Assembly: GCA_964452115.1 (NCBI GenBank)
Contig: CAYVKY010000067.1
Span: 1 to 12,254 of the forward strand
Length of the DNA stretch: 12,254 nucleotides
Direction: 5' to 3'
Origin: CAYVKY01 sp964452115
GTDB taxonomy: Bacteria > Bacteroidota > Ignavibacteria > Tepidaquicellales > Tepidaquicellaceae
The notes under the pieces are model-generated. The model did no database searches, was not told the DNA's origin, and saw only the letters and a list, made by a program, of their open reading frames with translations. Positions 1-6,133 of this stretch are shown in pieces. The position numbers and the translations under genes were made by a program. The first letter of the stretch is position 1. Every line of letters starts with the position of its first letter.

Positions 1-66
1 GTTTACTTCTACAAACTTGAAGTCAACGGATTTGCAGATGTAAAGAGAATGGTACTTGTGAAATAA
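1..66 (+). CDS. C-terminal end of a T9SS-secreted protein (partial)
   Basis: Frame 1 is open from the first base to TAA at 64-66 and encodes the last 21 residues of a longer protein (VYFYKLEVNG...RMVLVK). The pattern of YFYK, a short turn, then a basic residue and MVLVK at the very end is the last two beta-strands of a type A T9SS C-terminal sorting domain. It closely resembles the end of the complete T9SS protein at 6377-7681 (IYFYTVTSK...GKLVLVK). By family knowledge, such domains direct a protein through the outer membrane via T9SS and are then removed. The main body lies outside the window, so its function is unknown. The first heptamer repeat unit overlaps the last two bases of the stop codon. 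Confidence 0.8.
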   Translation, partial: VYFYKLEVNGFADVKRMVLVK

Positions 67-92
67 GAATTAAAAATTAAGAATTAAGAATA
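65..92 (+). repeat. 7-bp tandem array, AAGAATT type, 4 units
   Basis: Four consecutive heptamers are visible: AAGAATT (65-71), AAAAATT (72-78), AAGAATT (79-85) and AAGAATA (86-92). The first unit uses the last two bases of the stop codon of the preceding gene. Two bases later a GC-rich terminator hairpin begins. The same array-plus-hairpin arrangement recurs at 8249-8307. Confidence 0.75.
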
Positions 93-94
93 TT

Positions 95-123
95 AGGCGG
101 AAATTAAATTTCCGCCTTTTTTT
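95..123 (+). terminator. Rho-independent terminator of the partial T9SS gene
   Basis: A perfect 10-bp stem, AGGCGGAAAT (95-104) with ATTTCCGCCT (108-117), closes a TAA loop. It is followed by a T run (117-123). It lies 29 bases after the stop at 66 and fits a factor-independent terminator. Confidence 0.8.
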
Positions 124-130
124 ATATTTT

Positions 131-155
131 GTAGGGGCAGTGCTTGCCGCTGCCC
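131..155 (+). repeat. REP-like element, GTAG head plus hairpin (copy 1)
   Basis: A GTAG tetranucleotide (131-134) is followed at once by a hairpin, GGGCAGTG (135-142) with CGCTGCCC (148-155), around loop CTTGC. One T-G wobble is in the stem. The reverse complement of 372-396 gives the same 25 bases with a single difference. A GTAG head followed by an imperfect hairpin is the known form of REP sequences mobilised by RAYT (TnpA_REP) enzymes. No such enzyme gene is in this window. Confidence 0.65.
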
Positions 156-156
156 A

Positions 157-191
157 TTCAATTAAAAATTAAGAATTAATAATTAAGAATT
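157..191 (+). repeat. 7-bp tandem array, AAGAATT type, 5 units
   Basis: The heptamers are TTCAATT (157-163, diverged), AAAAATT (164-170), AAGAATT (171-177), AATAATT (178-184) and AAGAATT (185-191). The array sits between the REP-like element at 131-155 and the hairpin at 201-228. It is the only one of the four arrays that does not adjoin a stop codon. Confidence 0.7.
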
Positions 192-200
192 TCCTCTCAC

Positions 201-237
201 TCCTTCCCAAGCTCCGACTTGGGAAGGATTTTTTTTT
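201..237 (+). repeat. CCTTCCCAAG hairpin with T tract (copy 1)
   Basis: An 11-bp perfect stem, TCCTTCCCAAG (201-211) with CTTGGGAAGGA (218-228), surrounds loop CTCCGA and is followed by nine T (229-237). It could act as a terminator on the + strand. The 27 bases 202-228 recur almost exactly at 6259-6284, so it is a dispersed repeat rather than a gene-specific terminator. Confidence 0.65.
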
Positions 238-256
238 GCAATTTTATCGGGGTATG

Positions 257-284
257 GTAGAGACAAAGCATGCTTTGTCTCTAC
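257..284. repeat. 28-bp perfect palindrome (copy 1)
   Basis: The half-site GTAGAGACAAAGCA (257-270) is followed directly by its exact reverse complement (271-284). The identical 28 bases recur at 8331-8358. The ends are GTAG and CTAC, as in the neighbouring REP-like elements, so it may be a symmetrical member of the same mobile repeat family. Confidence 0.75.
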
Positions 285-327
285 AAATAATTATTTTTTA
301 TTCTGTTTCACATTGTCTGTAAACATA

Positions 328-396
328 GTAGGGGCGGGGCTCGCCCCCGCCCGCAATTGCGCTTACGCGCAGGGCAGCGGCAAGCGCTGCCCCTAC
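328..396. repeat. Paired inverted REP-like elements (BIME-like)
   Basis: Two 25-base hairpins face each other. The left one (328-352) is GTAG then a GC-rich stem, GGGCGGGG with CCCCGCCC. The right one (372-396) is a hairpin, GGGCAGCG with CGCTGCCC, then CTAC, so on the - strand it also begins with GTAG. The 19-base spacer (353-371) is itself rich in short GC palindromes (GCAATTGC, GCGCTTACGCGC). Paired inverted REPs are called BIMEs in other bacteria. The right element matches the copy at 131-155 at 24 of 25 bases. Confidence 0.65.
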
Positions 397-626
397 AAAA
401 AATGTAATGATTATTACTTTATTTTGGACAGATGTGAGTCATCAGCATAATATATTAATTTTTTAAACTTTAATGTTAAAATCTAATTTATTATATTTTT
501 ACTGCGGTGAATAAGTAAAAAACGTTCTTTTATTTATATAGGATATAAAAATAAAGATAGAATCCTTTAGAAATGAATAAATATTAAAATCCGGTTTTAT
601 ATTGTTAAAATAAATTATTAAAAGGC

Positions 627-1199
627 ATGAAAAACTTGGTATTGGCAGTTTTACTTTTTGCAAGCACACTTTCTTTTGCACAGATCGGCAATAACAATTA
701 CGCAACAACATTTTCGGGCGGAGTAAATATCGGATACAGATTTTACAATGCAGATAAGACTACCGGCGAAATTAAGGATAATCATATTACATACGGAGCA
801 GGGGCTGAAGCAAATATACATCTTTTAAAAAATGTGTATTTAGGCACGGGTGCGGGGCTGTCTTATTATAAAGCCGGCGGGGAGACTTTGCCGGTTGAAA
901 ACCTTTATGTACAGCCGTCTTTAGCGTTTAATATAAATAACGGAAGAGCTACATTCTTCACAGGTCTTCGGACAGAATTGATTTTTGACGATCGGTTTTT
1001 CGGATACGGTGTTGCACCCTTTGTGAGAATTCAGTATAATATATCCGGAAATTATTGTCTGGGATATCATTTAGGGGGACAGATGTTCGGCGGTGAAAAA
1101 TGGTCATTTCGTGCTTGCAATACCAAAGGACCGGATCCGGAATATTACGGACTTGCACTCGTAAATTATTTATATGTGGGAATCCGGCTGCACAAATAA
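627..1199 (+). CDS. Exported small beta-barrel protein, function unknown
   Basis: This 190-residue protein starts with a clear Sec signal peptide (residues 1-18, K3, a hydrophobic core, then SFA before Q19). The mature part consists of alternating polar and hydrophobic strands with many Gly, Tyr and Phe (GGVNIGYRFY, YLGTGAGLSYY, VAPFVRIQYN), ending in VNYLYVGIRLHK. This is the pattern of an eight-stranded outer-membrane barrel of the OMP_b-brl superfamily, an assignment made from composition and strand spacing rather than a signature motif. Two cysteines in the second half might pair in the periplasm. The ATG at 627 is chosen because the signal peptide starts there; there is no Shine-Dalgarno sequence. 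It is the first of three barrel genes on this strand, with 147 bases to the next, so it may have its own promoter. No substrate can be inferred. Confidence 0.75.
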   Translation: MKNLVLAVLLFASTLSFAQIGNNNYATTFSGGVNIGYRFYNADKTTGEIKDNHITYGAGAEANIHLLKNVYLGTGAGLSYYKAGGETLPVENLYVQPSLAFNINNGRATFFTGLRTELIFDDRFFGYGVAPFVRIQYNISGNYCLGYHLGGQMFGGEKWSFRACNTKGPDPEYYGLALVNYLYVGIRLHK

Positions 1200-1346
1200 A
1201 TATTTATTATAATTTCCTAAGACTTCAGCCCGCAACTGTAGTTTAATAACTCTATTTTTATTTTGGCATTTTTTTATTTACAGAATACCATTGGAATTTT
1301 TATGTATTTTGATTCTGTTAATATTATTGAATTAAATAATTAAACT

Positions 1347-1823
1347 ATGAGACAGATAAAAATTTTTATAGCGCTGGTAATCGTCATAATTTCAATCACT
1401 GCAACATCTACATTTGCTCAGCGCTCAGGTACAGGCCTCGGCTTAATGCTCGGAGAGCCCACAGGAGTAAATCTCAAAAGCTGGATTTCGGAAAGTTCTG
1501 CTTTTGATGTCGGTCTCGCGTGGTCATTCACTCACGAAGGCTCGCTGCACATTCACGCTGATTACCTGTATCACAACTATAACCTGATAAATAGCGATAT
1601 TCCGTTTTATGTTGGAATCGGAGGCAGAATAAAATTGCACAATACCTCGGAAGGCGGAAAAGATGATGCGCGGCTTGGTGTAAGAGTTCCGGTCGGGCTT
1701 GACTTTTTTATAAAAGACATACCTGTAGATATTTTTGTGGAAATTGCCCCGATTGTAGATTTAACTCCTTCAACAGAAGTGACATTCAATGGCGGTGTCG
1801 GATTCAGGTATTTTTTTAAATAA
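1347..1823 (+). CDS. Small outer-membrane beta-barrel protein (conserved, unknown function)
   Basis: The product is 158 residues with a signal peptide (about 1-24, ending STFA before Q25). The mature protein begins with a Gly-rich strand (GTGLGLMLGEPTGVNLKSW) and contains HIHADYLYHNY, FYVGIGGRIKL, DARLGVRVPVGLDFF and VDIFVEIAPIVDL, ending GGVGFRYFF plus K. I recognise this as a compact barrel family seen across Bacteroidota and related phyla, where the opening GEPTG and the LGVRVPVGLD stretch are conserved. It may match the DUF3996-type group, which I cannot confirm. The aromatic C-terminal strand suits recognition by the BAM complex. It is followed after 18 bases by the next barrel gene, so the two are probably co-transcribed. 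Function is unknown. Confidence 0.78.
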   Translation: MRQIKIFIALVIVIISITATSTFAQRSGTGLGLMLGEPTGVNLKSWISESSAFDVGLAWSFTHEGSLHIHADYLYHNYNLINSDIPFYVGIGGRIKLHNTSEGGKDDARLGVRVPVGLDFFIKDIPVDIFVEIAPIVDLTPSTEVTFNGGVGFRYFFK

Positions 1824-1841
1824 ATTTCAGACAAAATAAAT

Positions 1842-2471
1842 ATGAAAAAAATAATATTATTCACGGCATTTATGATGCTGTCTGCAATATCGCAAGGCTA
1901 TTCTCAGAATCTGAGAATCGGTCCGAAAATCGGAGTAAATTTCGCCAATACTTTTGAAGACCCAAGTTACAATTCTTCCAATAGAACAGGCCTGATTATC
2001 GGCGGCGTATTGGATATACGTATTTCAGATGAATTTTATATTCAGCCGGAAGCTGAGTATATTATGAAAGGTAATCAGTTTACTAACGGTATCGGAAATA
2101 CAGTGAAATATAAATTGGATTATATTCAGTTTCCGGTGTATTTCAAGTTCAGATTTCCAATAACGGGTTCATCGCTGCATCCGTTTATCCTCGGCGGTCC
2201 GACCTTCGGGTTTAATGTTAATGCTCAAAGCGAAGAATCAAACCGCACAACGTCTGTAACTACAGACATAAGTTCTGACATTGAATCTATGGATGTCGGA
2301 CTTGATATCGGCGGCGGGCTTGAATTTCCGATTGCTCCAAATGCGTCAATGTATGTATCGCTGATGTACGGTGCAGGAATTTCCAATGTTGTGAAAAGCA
2401 CTGACTTTTATTACAACAATCTTAAAAACTATAGCATCAAACTGCAGGCCGCAGTTCTTTTCGGACTATAA
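1842..2471 (+). CDS. PorT-like outer-membrane beta-barrel protein
   Basis: The 209-residue product has a signal peptide (MKKIILFTAFMMLSAISQGYS before Q22). The mature N-terminus, LRIGPKIGVNFAN, followed by a loop and GLIIGGVLDIRISDEFYIQPEAEYIMKG, is the hallmark opening of the PorT-like barrel family (OMP_b-brl_2, PF13568). Further strands follow (YIQFPVYFKFRF, HPFILGGPTFGFNVN, LDIGGGLEFPI, SMYVSLMYGAG, KLQAAVLFGL). Length is normal for the family. Some members take part in T9SS assembly, but most are uncharacterised, and T9SS proteins nearby do not prove a link. The start at 1842 lies 18 bases after the preceding barrel gene, suggesting one transcript. The shared terminator at 2481-2517 closes the unit. 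Confidence 0.82.
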   Translation: MKKIILFTAFMMLSAISQGYSQNLRIGPKIGVNFANTFEDPSYNSSNRTGLIIGGVLDIRISDEFYIQPEAEYIMKGNQFTNGIGNTVKYKLDYIQFPVYFKFRFPITGSSLHPFILGGPTFGFNVNAQSEESNRTTSVTTDISSDIESMDVGLDIGGGLEFPIAPNASMYVSLMYGAGISNVVKSTDFYYNNLKNYSIKLQAAVLFGL

Positions 2472-2480
2472 GTTATCAAA

Positions 2481-2517
2481 AAAAATGCCGCATATCCGTG
2501 TGATATGCGGCATTTTT
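2481..2517. terminator. Bidirectional rho-independent terminator between convergent genes
   Basis: A perfect 12-bp stem, ATGCCGCATATC (2485-2496) with GATATGCGGCAT (2502-2513), closes loop CGTGT. It is flanked by A runs on the left (2478-2485) and T on the right (2513-2517), so it has a U tract when read from either strand. It lies 10 bases after the barrel gene stop (2471) and 17 bases beyond the stop of the - strand lipoprotein gene (2534). Confidence 0.9.
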
Positions 2518-2533
2518 ATTTTCAAAAATCATT

Positions 2534-3943
2534 TTATTTTTTAAGTACAACCTGCCATTTTTCGTTGTTTGAAAGATTCAGCGTAATAGACAGGCGTGTG
2601 TTCAGAATAAATGTTCCTCCGCCGTCATTTACATCGCCTGCTCCGCCTGAATATCTATTTATATGAAATGCTAAAATATTCGGATAAGATTTTGCGAACG
2701 TTCCGATTGCATACCTTGGCGTATTATCCGTTTTGATTATTCCCTGAAGCACGGGATTTGTAATATTACCTGACATGCTGAATGCTGATGTATCGGTGAT
2801 GTTTGTGTATTTGTACACAGAGCCGTTAGAGCCTGTGATCACGCCGGTTGTGCGGTTGTAAAATCCCACACTGGAAAGCATTTTGTTTTCACTGTTTCCG
2901 GTCTGCGGCACCCAGGTATATCCGCCTGTAGTTGTTGACAACAGCAGATTATAGTCGCCTATTGCAAATCCGTTATTCTGGTCAACAAAATAAACGTTCT
3001 GGATTATATAGTTATTCGGCATCTGAACAAATGACAATCCGCCGTTATTCGTTTTATAGAAATAATATTTAAAATTCTCGCAGTCGTAAAGCACAATCCA
3101 AAGGTTATTTTCATCAAGGGCATAGGCGCTGTAAAAGCATCCGCCCATCGGTGCATTAATATTGTACCATTCAGCTCCGCCGTTATTGGTTTTATATATT
3201 ACGGTATTAATTCCGTCGGGGGATGTCATTATCACCCAGCCATTGGATTCCGAAATCATTTTGATATATTCGGGGCTTCCCTGACCGATATTAAATCTTT
3301 GCCACGTGTTGCCGCTGTCTATAGTTCTTAATAGAAAACTCAAACCCGAGGTTTCATTTCCGGTAACATAATTAGAGCGTGCATTGAGTGAATAAACCTG
3401 TCTTAGATTATTTGGTGAGGTATATACTATCTGCCAGCTTGCTCCGCTGTTGTTGGAGTAGTTGATATATTGATTATGCATGATAGCATAACCCTCGTTG
3501 TCATTTCTGAAAGAGACATCATTCAGAGCAACTCCGACGTTAAATACCGGATCCCAGGTTGCGCCTCCGCTGACAGAACGGAATAATGATTTTCCGTCTG
3601 CTGACAAAGCAAAAGCATTCTGCTCGGAAGTGAACATCACTTTAGTGAATTCTTTATTTTCCGAAATGGAATATGTATCCCAGAATTTTGCAACGCCCAG
3701 ATTTGCTTCTGCCTGACCGATGTTAATCGAATTCATAAGTCCGAATGGAACCAGTGCTGTTTTCATTAATGCGCTGGGAGTGCCTGTTGTGGGGGGAGTT
3801 GTCATTTGTACCTGTTCAACCTGCCAGGTACCGGTTAGTTCTGAAGTGGAGGGGTTTAAATTTAAAACTTTGTCACTGCAGCTGTAAATAAAAACAAGAG
3901 AGATGAGTGCAGCAATTAAGAAAAACGGTATGATTTTTTTCAT
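2534..3943 (-). CDS. YCF48/BNR-repeat beta-propeller lipoprotein
   Basis: The 469-residue product begins with a lipoprotein signal (basic KK, hydrophobic stretch, then IYSC with the acylated Cys at residue 22). A short conserved piece, LTGTWQVEQVQ, follows. The body has repeated propeller blades ending in [N/S]GG-x-[T/S]-W-type turns: SGGATWDPVF, NSGASWQIVY, DSGNTWQRFN, NGGAEWYNIN, NGGLSFVQMP and TGGYTWVPQT. This is the YCF48-like (PSII_BNR) signature. The last 90 residues leave the propeller pattern and end in NEKWQVVLKK, not a T9SS domain, so the protein is membrane-anchored rather than secreted by T9SS. In this phylum such proteins are usually surface or periplasmic, with unknown ligands. 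It converges on the barrel genes and diverges from the M13 peptidase gene. The 5' ATG at 3943 is the only start giving the complete lipoprotein signal. Confidence 0.82.
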   Translation of the reverse strand: MKKIIPFFLIAALISLVFIYSCSDKVLNLNPSTSELTGTWQVEQVQMTTPPTTGTPSALMKTALVPFGLMNSINIGQAEANLGVAKFWDTYSISENKEFTKVMFTSEQNAFALSADGKSLFRSVSGGATWDPVFNVGVALNDVSFRNDNEGYAIMHNQYINYSNNSGASWQIVYTSPNNLRQVYSLNARSNYVTGNETSGLSFLLRTIDSGNTWQRFNIGQGSPEYIKMISESNGWVIMTSPDGINTVIYKTNNGGAEWYNINAPMGGCFYSAYALDENNLWIVLYDCENFKYYFYKTNNGGLSFVQMPNNYIIQNVYFVDQNNGFAIGDYNLLLSTTTGGYTWVPQTGNSENKMLSSVGFYNRTTGVITGSNGSVYKYTNITDTSAFSMSGNITNPVLQGIIKTDNTPRYAIGTFAKSYPNILAFHINRYSGGAGDVNDGGGTFILNTRLSITLNLSNNEKWQVVLKK

Positions 3944-3965
3944 GACACAAATTTTAATATTAACA

Positions 3966-3995
3966 CAAAATATCTGAGTTTTTGCATTAATTCAA
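3966..3995 (-). promoter_or_regulatory. Possible promoter of the YCF48 lipoprotein gene
   Basis: On the - strand, TTG (3995-3993) is followed after 20 bases by TATTTTG (3972-3966), one base shorter than the Bacteroidota -7 form TAnnTTTG. The spacing is right but the -7 match is imperfect. The start codon is 22 bases further on, so the leader would be short. Confidence 0.3.
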
Positions 3996-4020
3996 TATAT
4001 AAATATTACTAAAAATATTG

Positions 4021-4051
4021 TTGAAGATTCATCTGCAAAAAACTAATTTTG
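4021..4051 (+). promoter_or_regulatory. Bacteroidota-type promoter of the M13 peptidase gene
   Basis: TTG (4021-4023) and TAATTTTG (4044-4051) are separated by 20 bases. The second box matches the Bacteroidota -7 consensus TAnnTTTG exactly, and the spacing fits the -33/-7 pair known for the primary sigma factor of that phylum. The predicted transcript would start near 4057, leaving a leader of about 40 bases. This is inferred from sequence only. Confidence 0.45.
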
Positions 4052-4099
4052 TAAATGAGATATATGATTATACAACATTAACTTTAACCTTAAATTTAA

Positions 4100-6133
4100 A
4101 TGAACAAATTAATTAAAATTTTTCTTATCCTGACTTTCGTTTGTCTGTCAGCTGAACTGCAGGCGCAGAGCGGTGATTATTTTCTGAAAGAAAATATGGA
4201 TGTCAGCGTAAAACCGACAGATGATTTTTTTAATTATGCAAACGGAACGTTTGTTAAAAACCATCCTATGCCGTCTTATGAGGCAGTTTACGGAATTTTT
4301 AATGTCGTAACTGACAGCGTGTATGAATACCTGCGTCAGATTTGCGAAGAATCACTGAAAGACACAAAAGCAGTGAAGGGCTCGAATGTTCAGAAGATAA
4401 GAGATTTTTATTTTTCGGGACTCGATTCTGCCGGAATGGAAAAAGATAAACTTACACCGTTAAAAGGCAGGCTCGAAAGCATTGAAAAAGTTTCGGACAA
4501 AAAAAGTCTTGCGCATCTGATTGCCATGATGCAGACAAATTACATACAGCCGCTTTTTTCGCCTTATGTAACGCAGGACTTAATGCAGAGCGACAAGTAT
4601 GCGCTTTATATTTATCAGGGCGGACTCGGACTTCCCGAAAGGGAATATTATTTCCGCAACGATGAGAGAACGGCGAACATCAGAAAAGAGTATGTAAGCC
4701 ACGTCAGGAAGATGCTTGAATTTGCAGGATACAGCGCAAAAGATGCAGAAAAATATTCGCAGAAAATTATGACTCTCGAAACCGAGCTTGCAAAAGCTTC
4801 GCGCAAAATCGAAGACCTCAGGGATGACTATGCGAACTACAATAAAATGAGTTTGAAGGAATTTTATAAATCCAATCAGAAAATTGACTGGGAGTATATA
4901 TTCAAAGAAATGGGCGTGAAAAATACCGACAGCGTAATTGTCGGACAGCCTGAATTTTTTGAAGAAGCAGGAAAGCTTATTGATAAGTATTCGATTGATG
5001 AATGGAAGGCGTATCTTAAATGGAATCTTATGCGCGATGCAGCGTCTCTGCTCGGTGACACTTATGCAAATGAAGCATTCCGTTTTTACGGAACTGTAAT
5101 GAGCGGAACCACGGAGCAGCGTCCGAGATGGAAACGCGTGCTTGACAACACGAATTCACATCTGGGTGAAATTCTCGGACAGGAATATGTGCGCCTGCAC
5201 TTTCCGCCGGAAGACAAGCAGCGTGTAAAAGAAATGGTTGACAACTTCACAGATGCATTCAAAGAAAGAATTCTGAAACTCGATTGGATGAGCAGTGAAA
5301 CAAAGGAAAAGGCAATCCTGAAACTCAGTACAATGGTGAAAAAAATCGGATACCCCGATAAATGGAGAGATTATTCCACGCTTGAAATCGGTAAAATGCC
5401 TTACGTATTAAATATGCTTAATGCCAGCAACTGGGACTATAAATTCAATATCAATAAACTCGGAAAACCCGTTGACAGAAATGAATGGGGAATGTTTCCG
5501 CAGACATACAATGCTTATTACAACCCTTCGAACAATGAAATCGTACTGCCGGCAGCGCAGCTTACAATTCCCGGAAAGAAAATGAGCGAAGTGGACGATG
5601 CATTTATTTACGGATTTATCGGAGCAAGCACAATCGGACACGAAATGACTCATGGATTTGACGACCAAGGAAGGCTCTACGATGAAAAGGGAAACCTTAA
5701 CGGATGGTGGACTGCAGAAGATTCCGCAAAATTCTGTGAGCGCACAAAACTTATCATTGAACAGTTTGATAATTATATCGTGCTTGACAGTATGCATATA
5801 AACGGCAAGGCAACTCAGGGCGAAAATATTGCAGACCTCGGCGGACTTGTAATCGGATATGAAGCGATGAAAAAGACAAAAGACGGCAGGGAAAATCCTT
5901 TGATTGACGGATTCAATGCCGACCAGAGATTCTTCCTCGGGTATGCATATTCGTGGGCTGAATATTACAGAGACGAAATGCTTGCGAAGCGCGCATTAAC
6001 CGATGTGCATTCGCCGCCGTTTTTACGCGTAAACGGACCGATGTCAAACATTGATGAATTTTACAATGCATTCGGAATGAAGCCCGGCGATAAGATGTAC
6101 CGCGCTCCGGAAATCCGCGTGCACATCTGGTAA
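4100..6133 (+). CDS. M13 family zinc metallopeptidase (neprilysin/PepO type)
   Basis: This 677-residue exported endopeptidase has a signal peptide (about 1-22, ending LQA before Q23). The N-terminal helical domain begins with the M13 opening (VKPTDDFFNYANGTFVKNHP). The catalytic half carries every diagnostic residue: substrate-binding NAYY (471-474), zinc site H514-E515-x-x-H518, third ligand E575 in GENIADLGG with D579 (the neprilysin E646/D650 pair), and H637 and R643 in HSPPFLR, equivalent to neprilysin H711 and R717. The protein ends in IRVHIW and lacks the Cys of the animal CxxW ending. Length is normal. Family members cleave oligopeptides; here the enzyme should be periplasmic, or outer-membrane or surface exposed. 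It sits alone between a divergent promoter and a terminator, and its stop codon directly adjoins the 17-unit heptamer array. No Shine-Dalgarno sequence is visible before the ATG. Confidence 0.95.
   Translation: MNKLIKIFLILTFVCLSAELQAQSGDYFLKENMDVSVKPTDDFFNYANGTFVKNHPMPSYEAVYGIFNVVTDSVYEYLRQICEESLKDTKAVKGSNVQKIRDFYFSGLDSAGMEKDKLTPLKGRLESIEKVSDKKSLAHLIAMMQTNYIQPLFSPYVTQDLMQSDKYALYIYQGGLGLPEREYYFRNDERTANIRKEYVSHVRKMLEFAGYSAKDAEKYSQKIMTLETELAKASRKIEDLRDDYANYNKMSLKEFYKSNQKIDWEYIFKEMGVKNTDSVIVGQPEFFEEAGKLIDKYSIDEWKAYLKWNLMRDAASLLGDTYANEAFRFYGTVMSGTTEQRPRWKRVLDNTNSHLGEILGQEYVRLHFPPEDKQRVKEMVDNFTDAFKERILKLDWMSSETKEKAILKLSTMVKKIGYPDKWRDYSTLEIGKMPYVLNMLNASNWDYKFNINKLGKPVDRNEWGMFPQTYNAYYNPSNNEIVLPAAQLTIPGKKMSEVDDAFIYGFIGASTIGHEMTHGFDDQGRLYDEKGNLNGWWTAEDSAKFCERTKLIIEQFDNYIVLDSMHINGKATQGENIADLGGLVIGYEAMKKTKDGRENPLIDGFNADQRFFLGYAYSWAEYYRDEMLAKRALTDVHSPPFLRVNGPMSNIDEFYNAFGMKPGDKMYRAPEIRVHIW

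Larger units (their letters stand above)
67..626. other. 560-base gene-free region rich in short repeats
   Basis: I see no convincing gene here. The left part (67-396) is almost continuous repeat material: two 7-bp tandem arrays, a terminator hairpin, a second hairpin with a T tract, three REP-like GTAG hairpins and a 28-bp palindrome. The right part (397-626) is very A/T-rich and must hold the promoter of the barrel gene at 627. I could not pick a confident -33/-7 pair. The 70-codon open frame on the - strand (499-711) lies mostly in A/T-rich spacer, overlaps the real signal peptide on the other strand and has no family features. Confidence 0.7.

Noticed and set aside
328..396. Insertion sequence or complete transposon
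   Set aside because: The element is only 69 bases with no coding capacity, and no transposase gene occurs in the gap or elsewhere in the window. It is better described as a pair of REP-like repeats.
958..1158. 66-codon - strand open frame within the first barrel gene
   Set aside because: It is antisense to a gene with a clear signal peptide and barrel pattern, and shows no features of its own.
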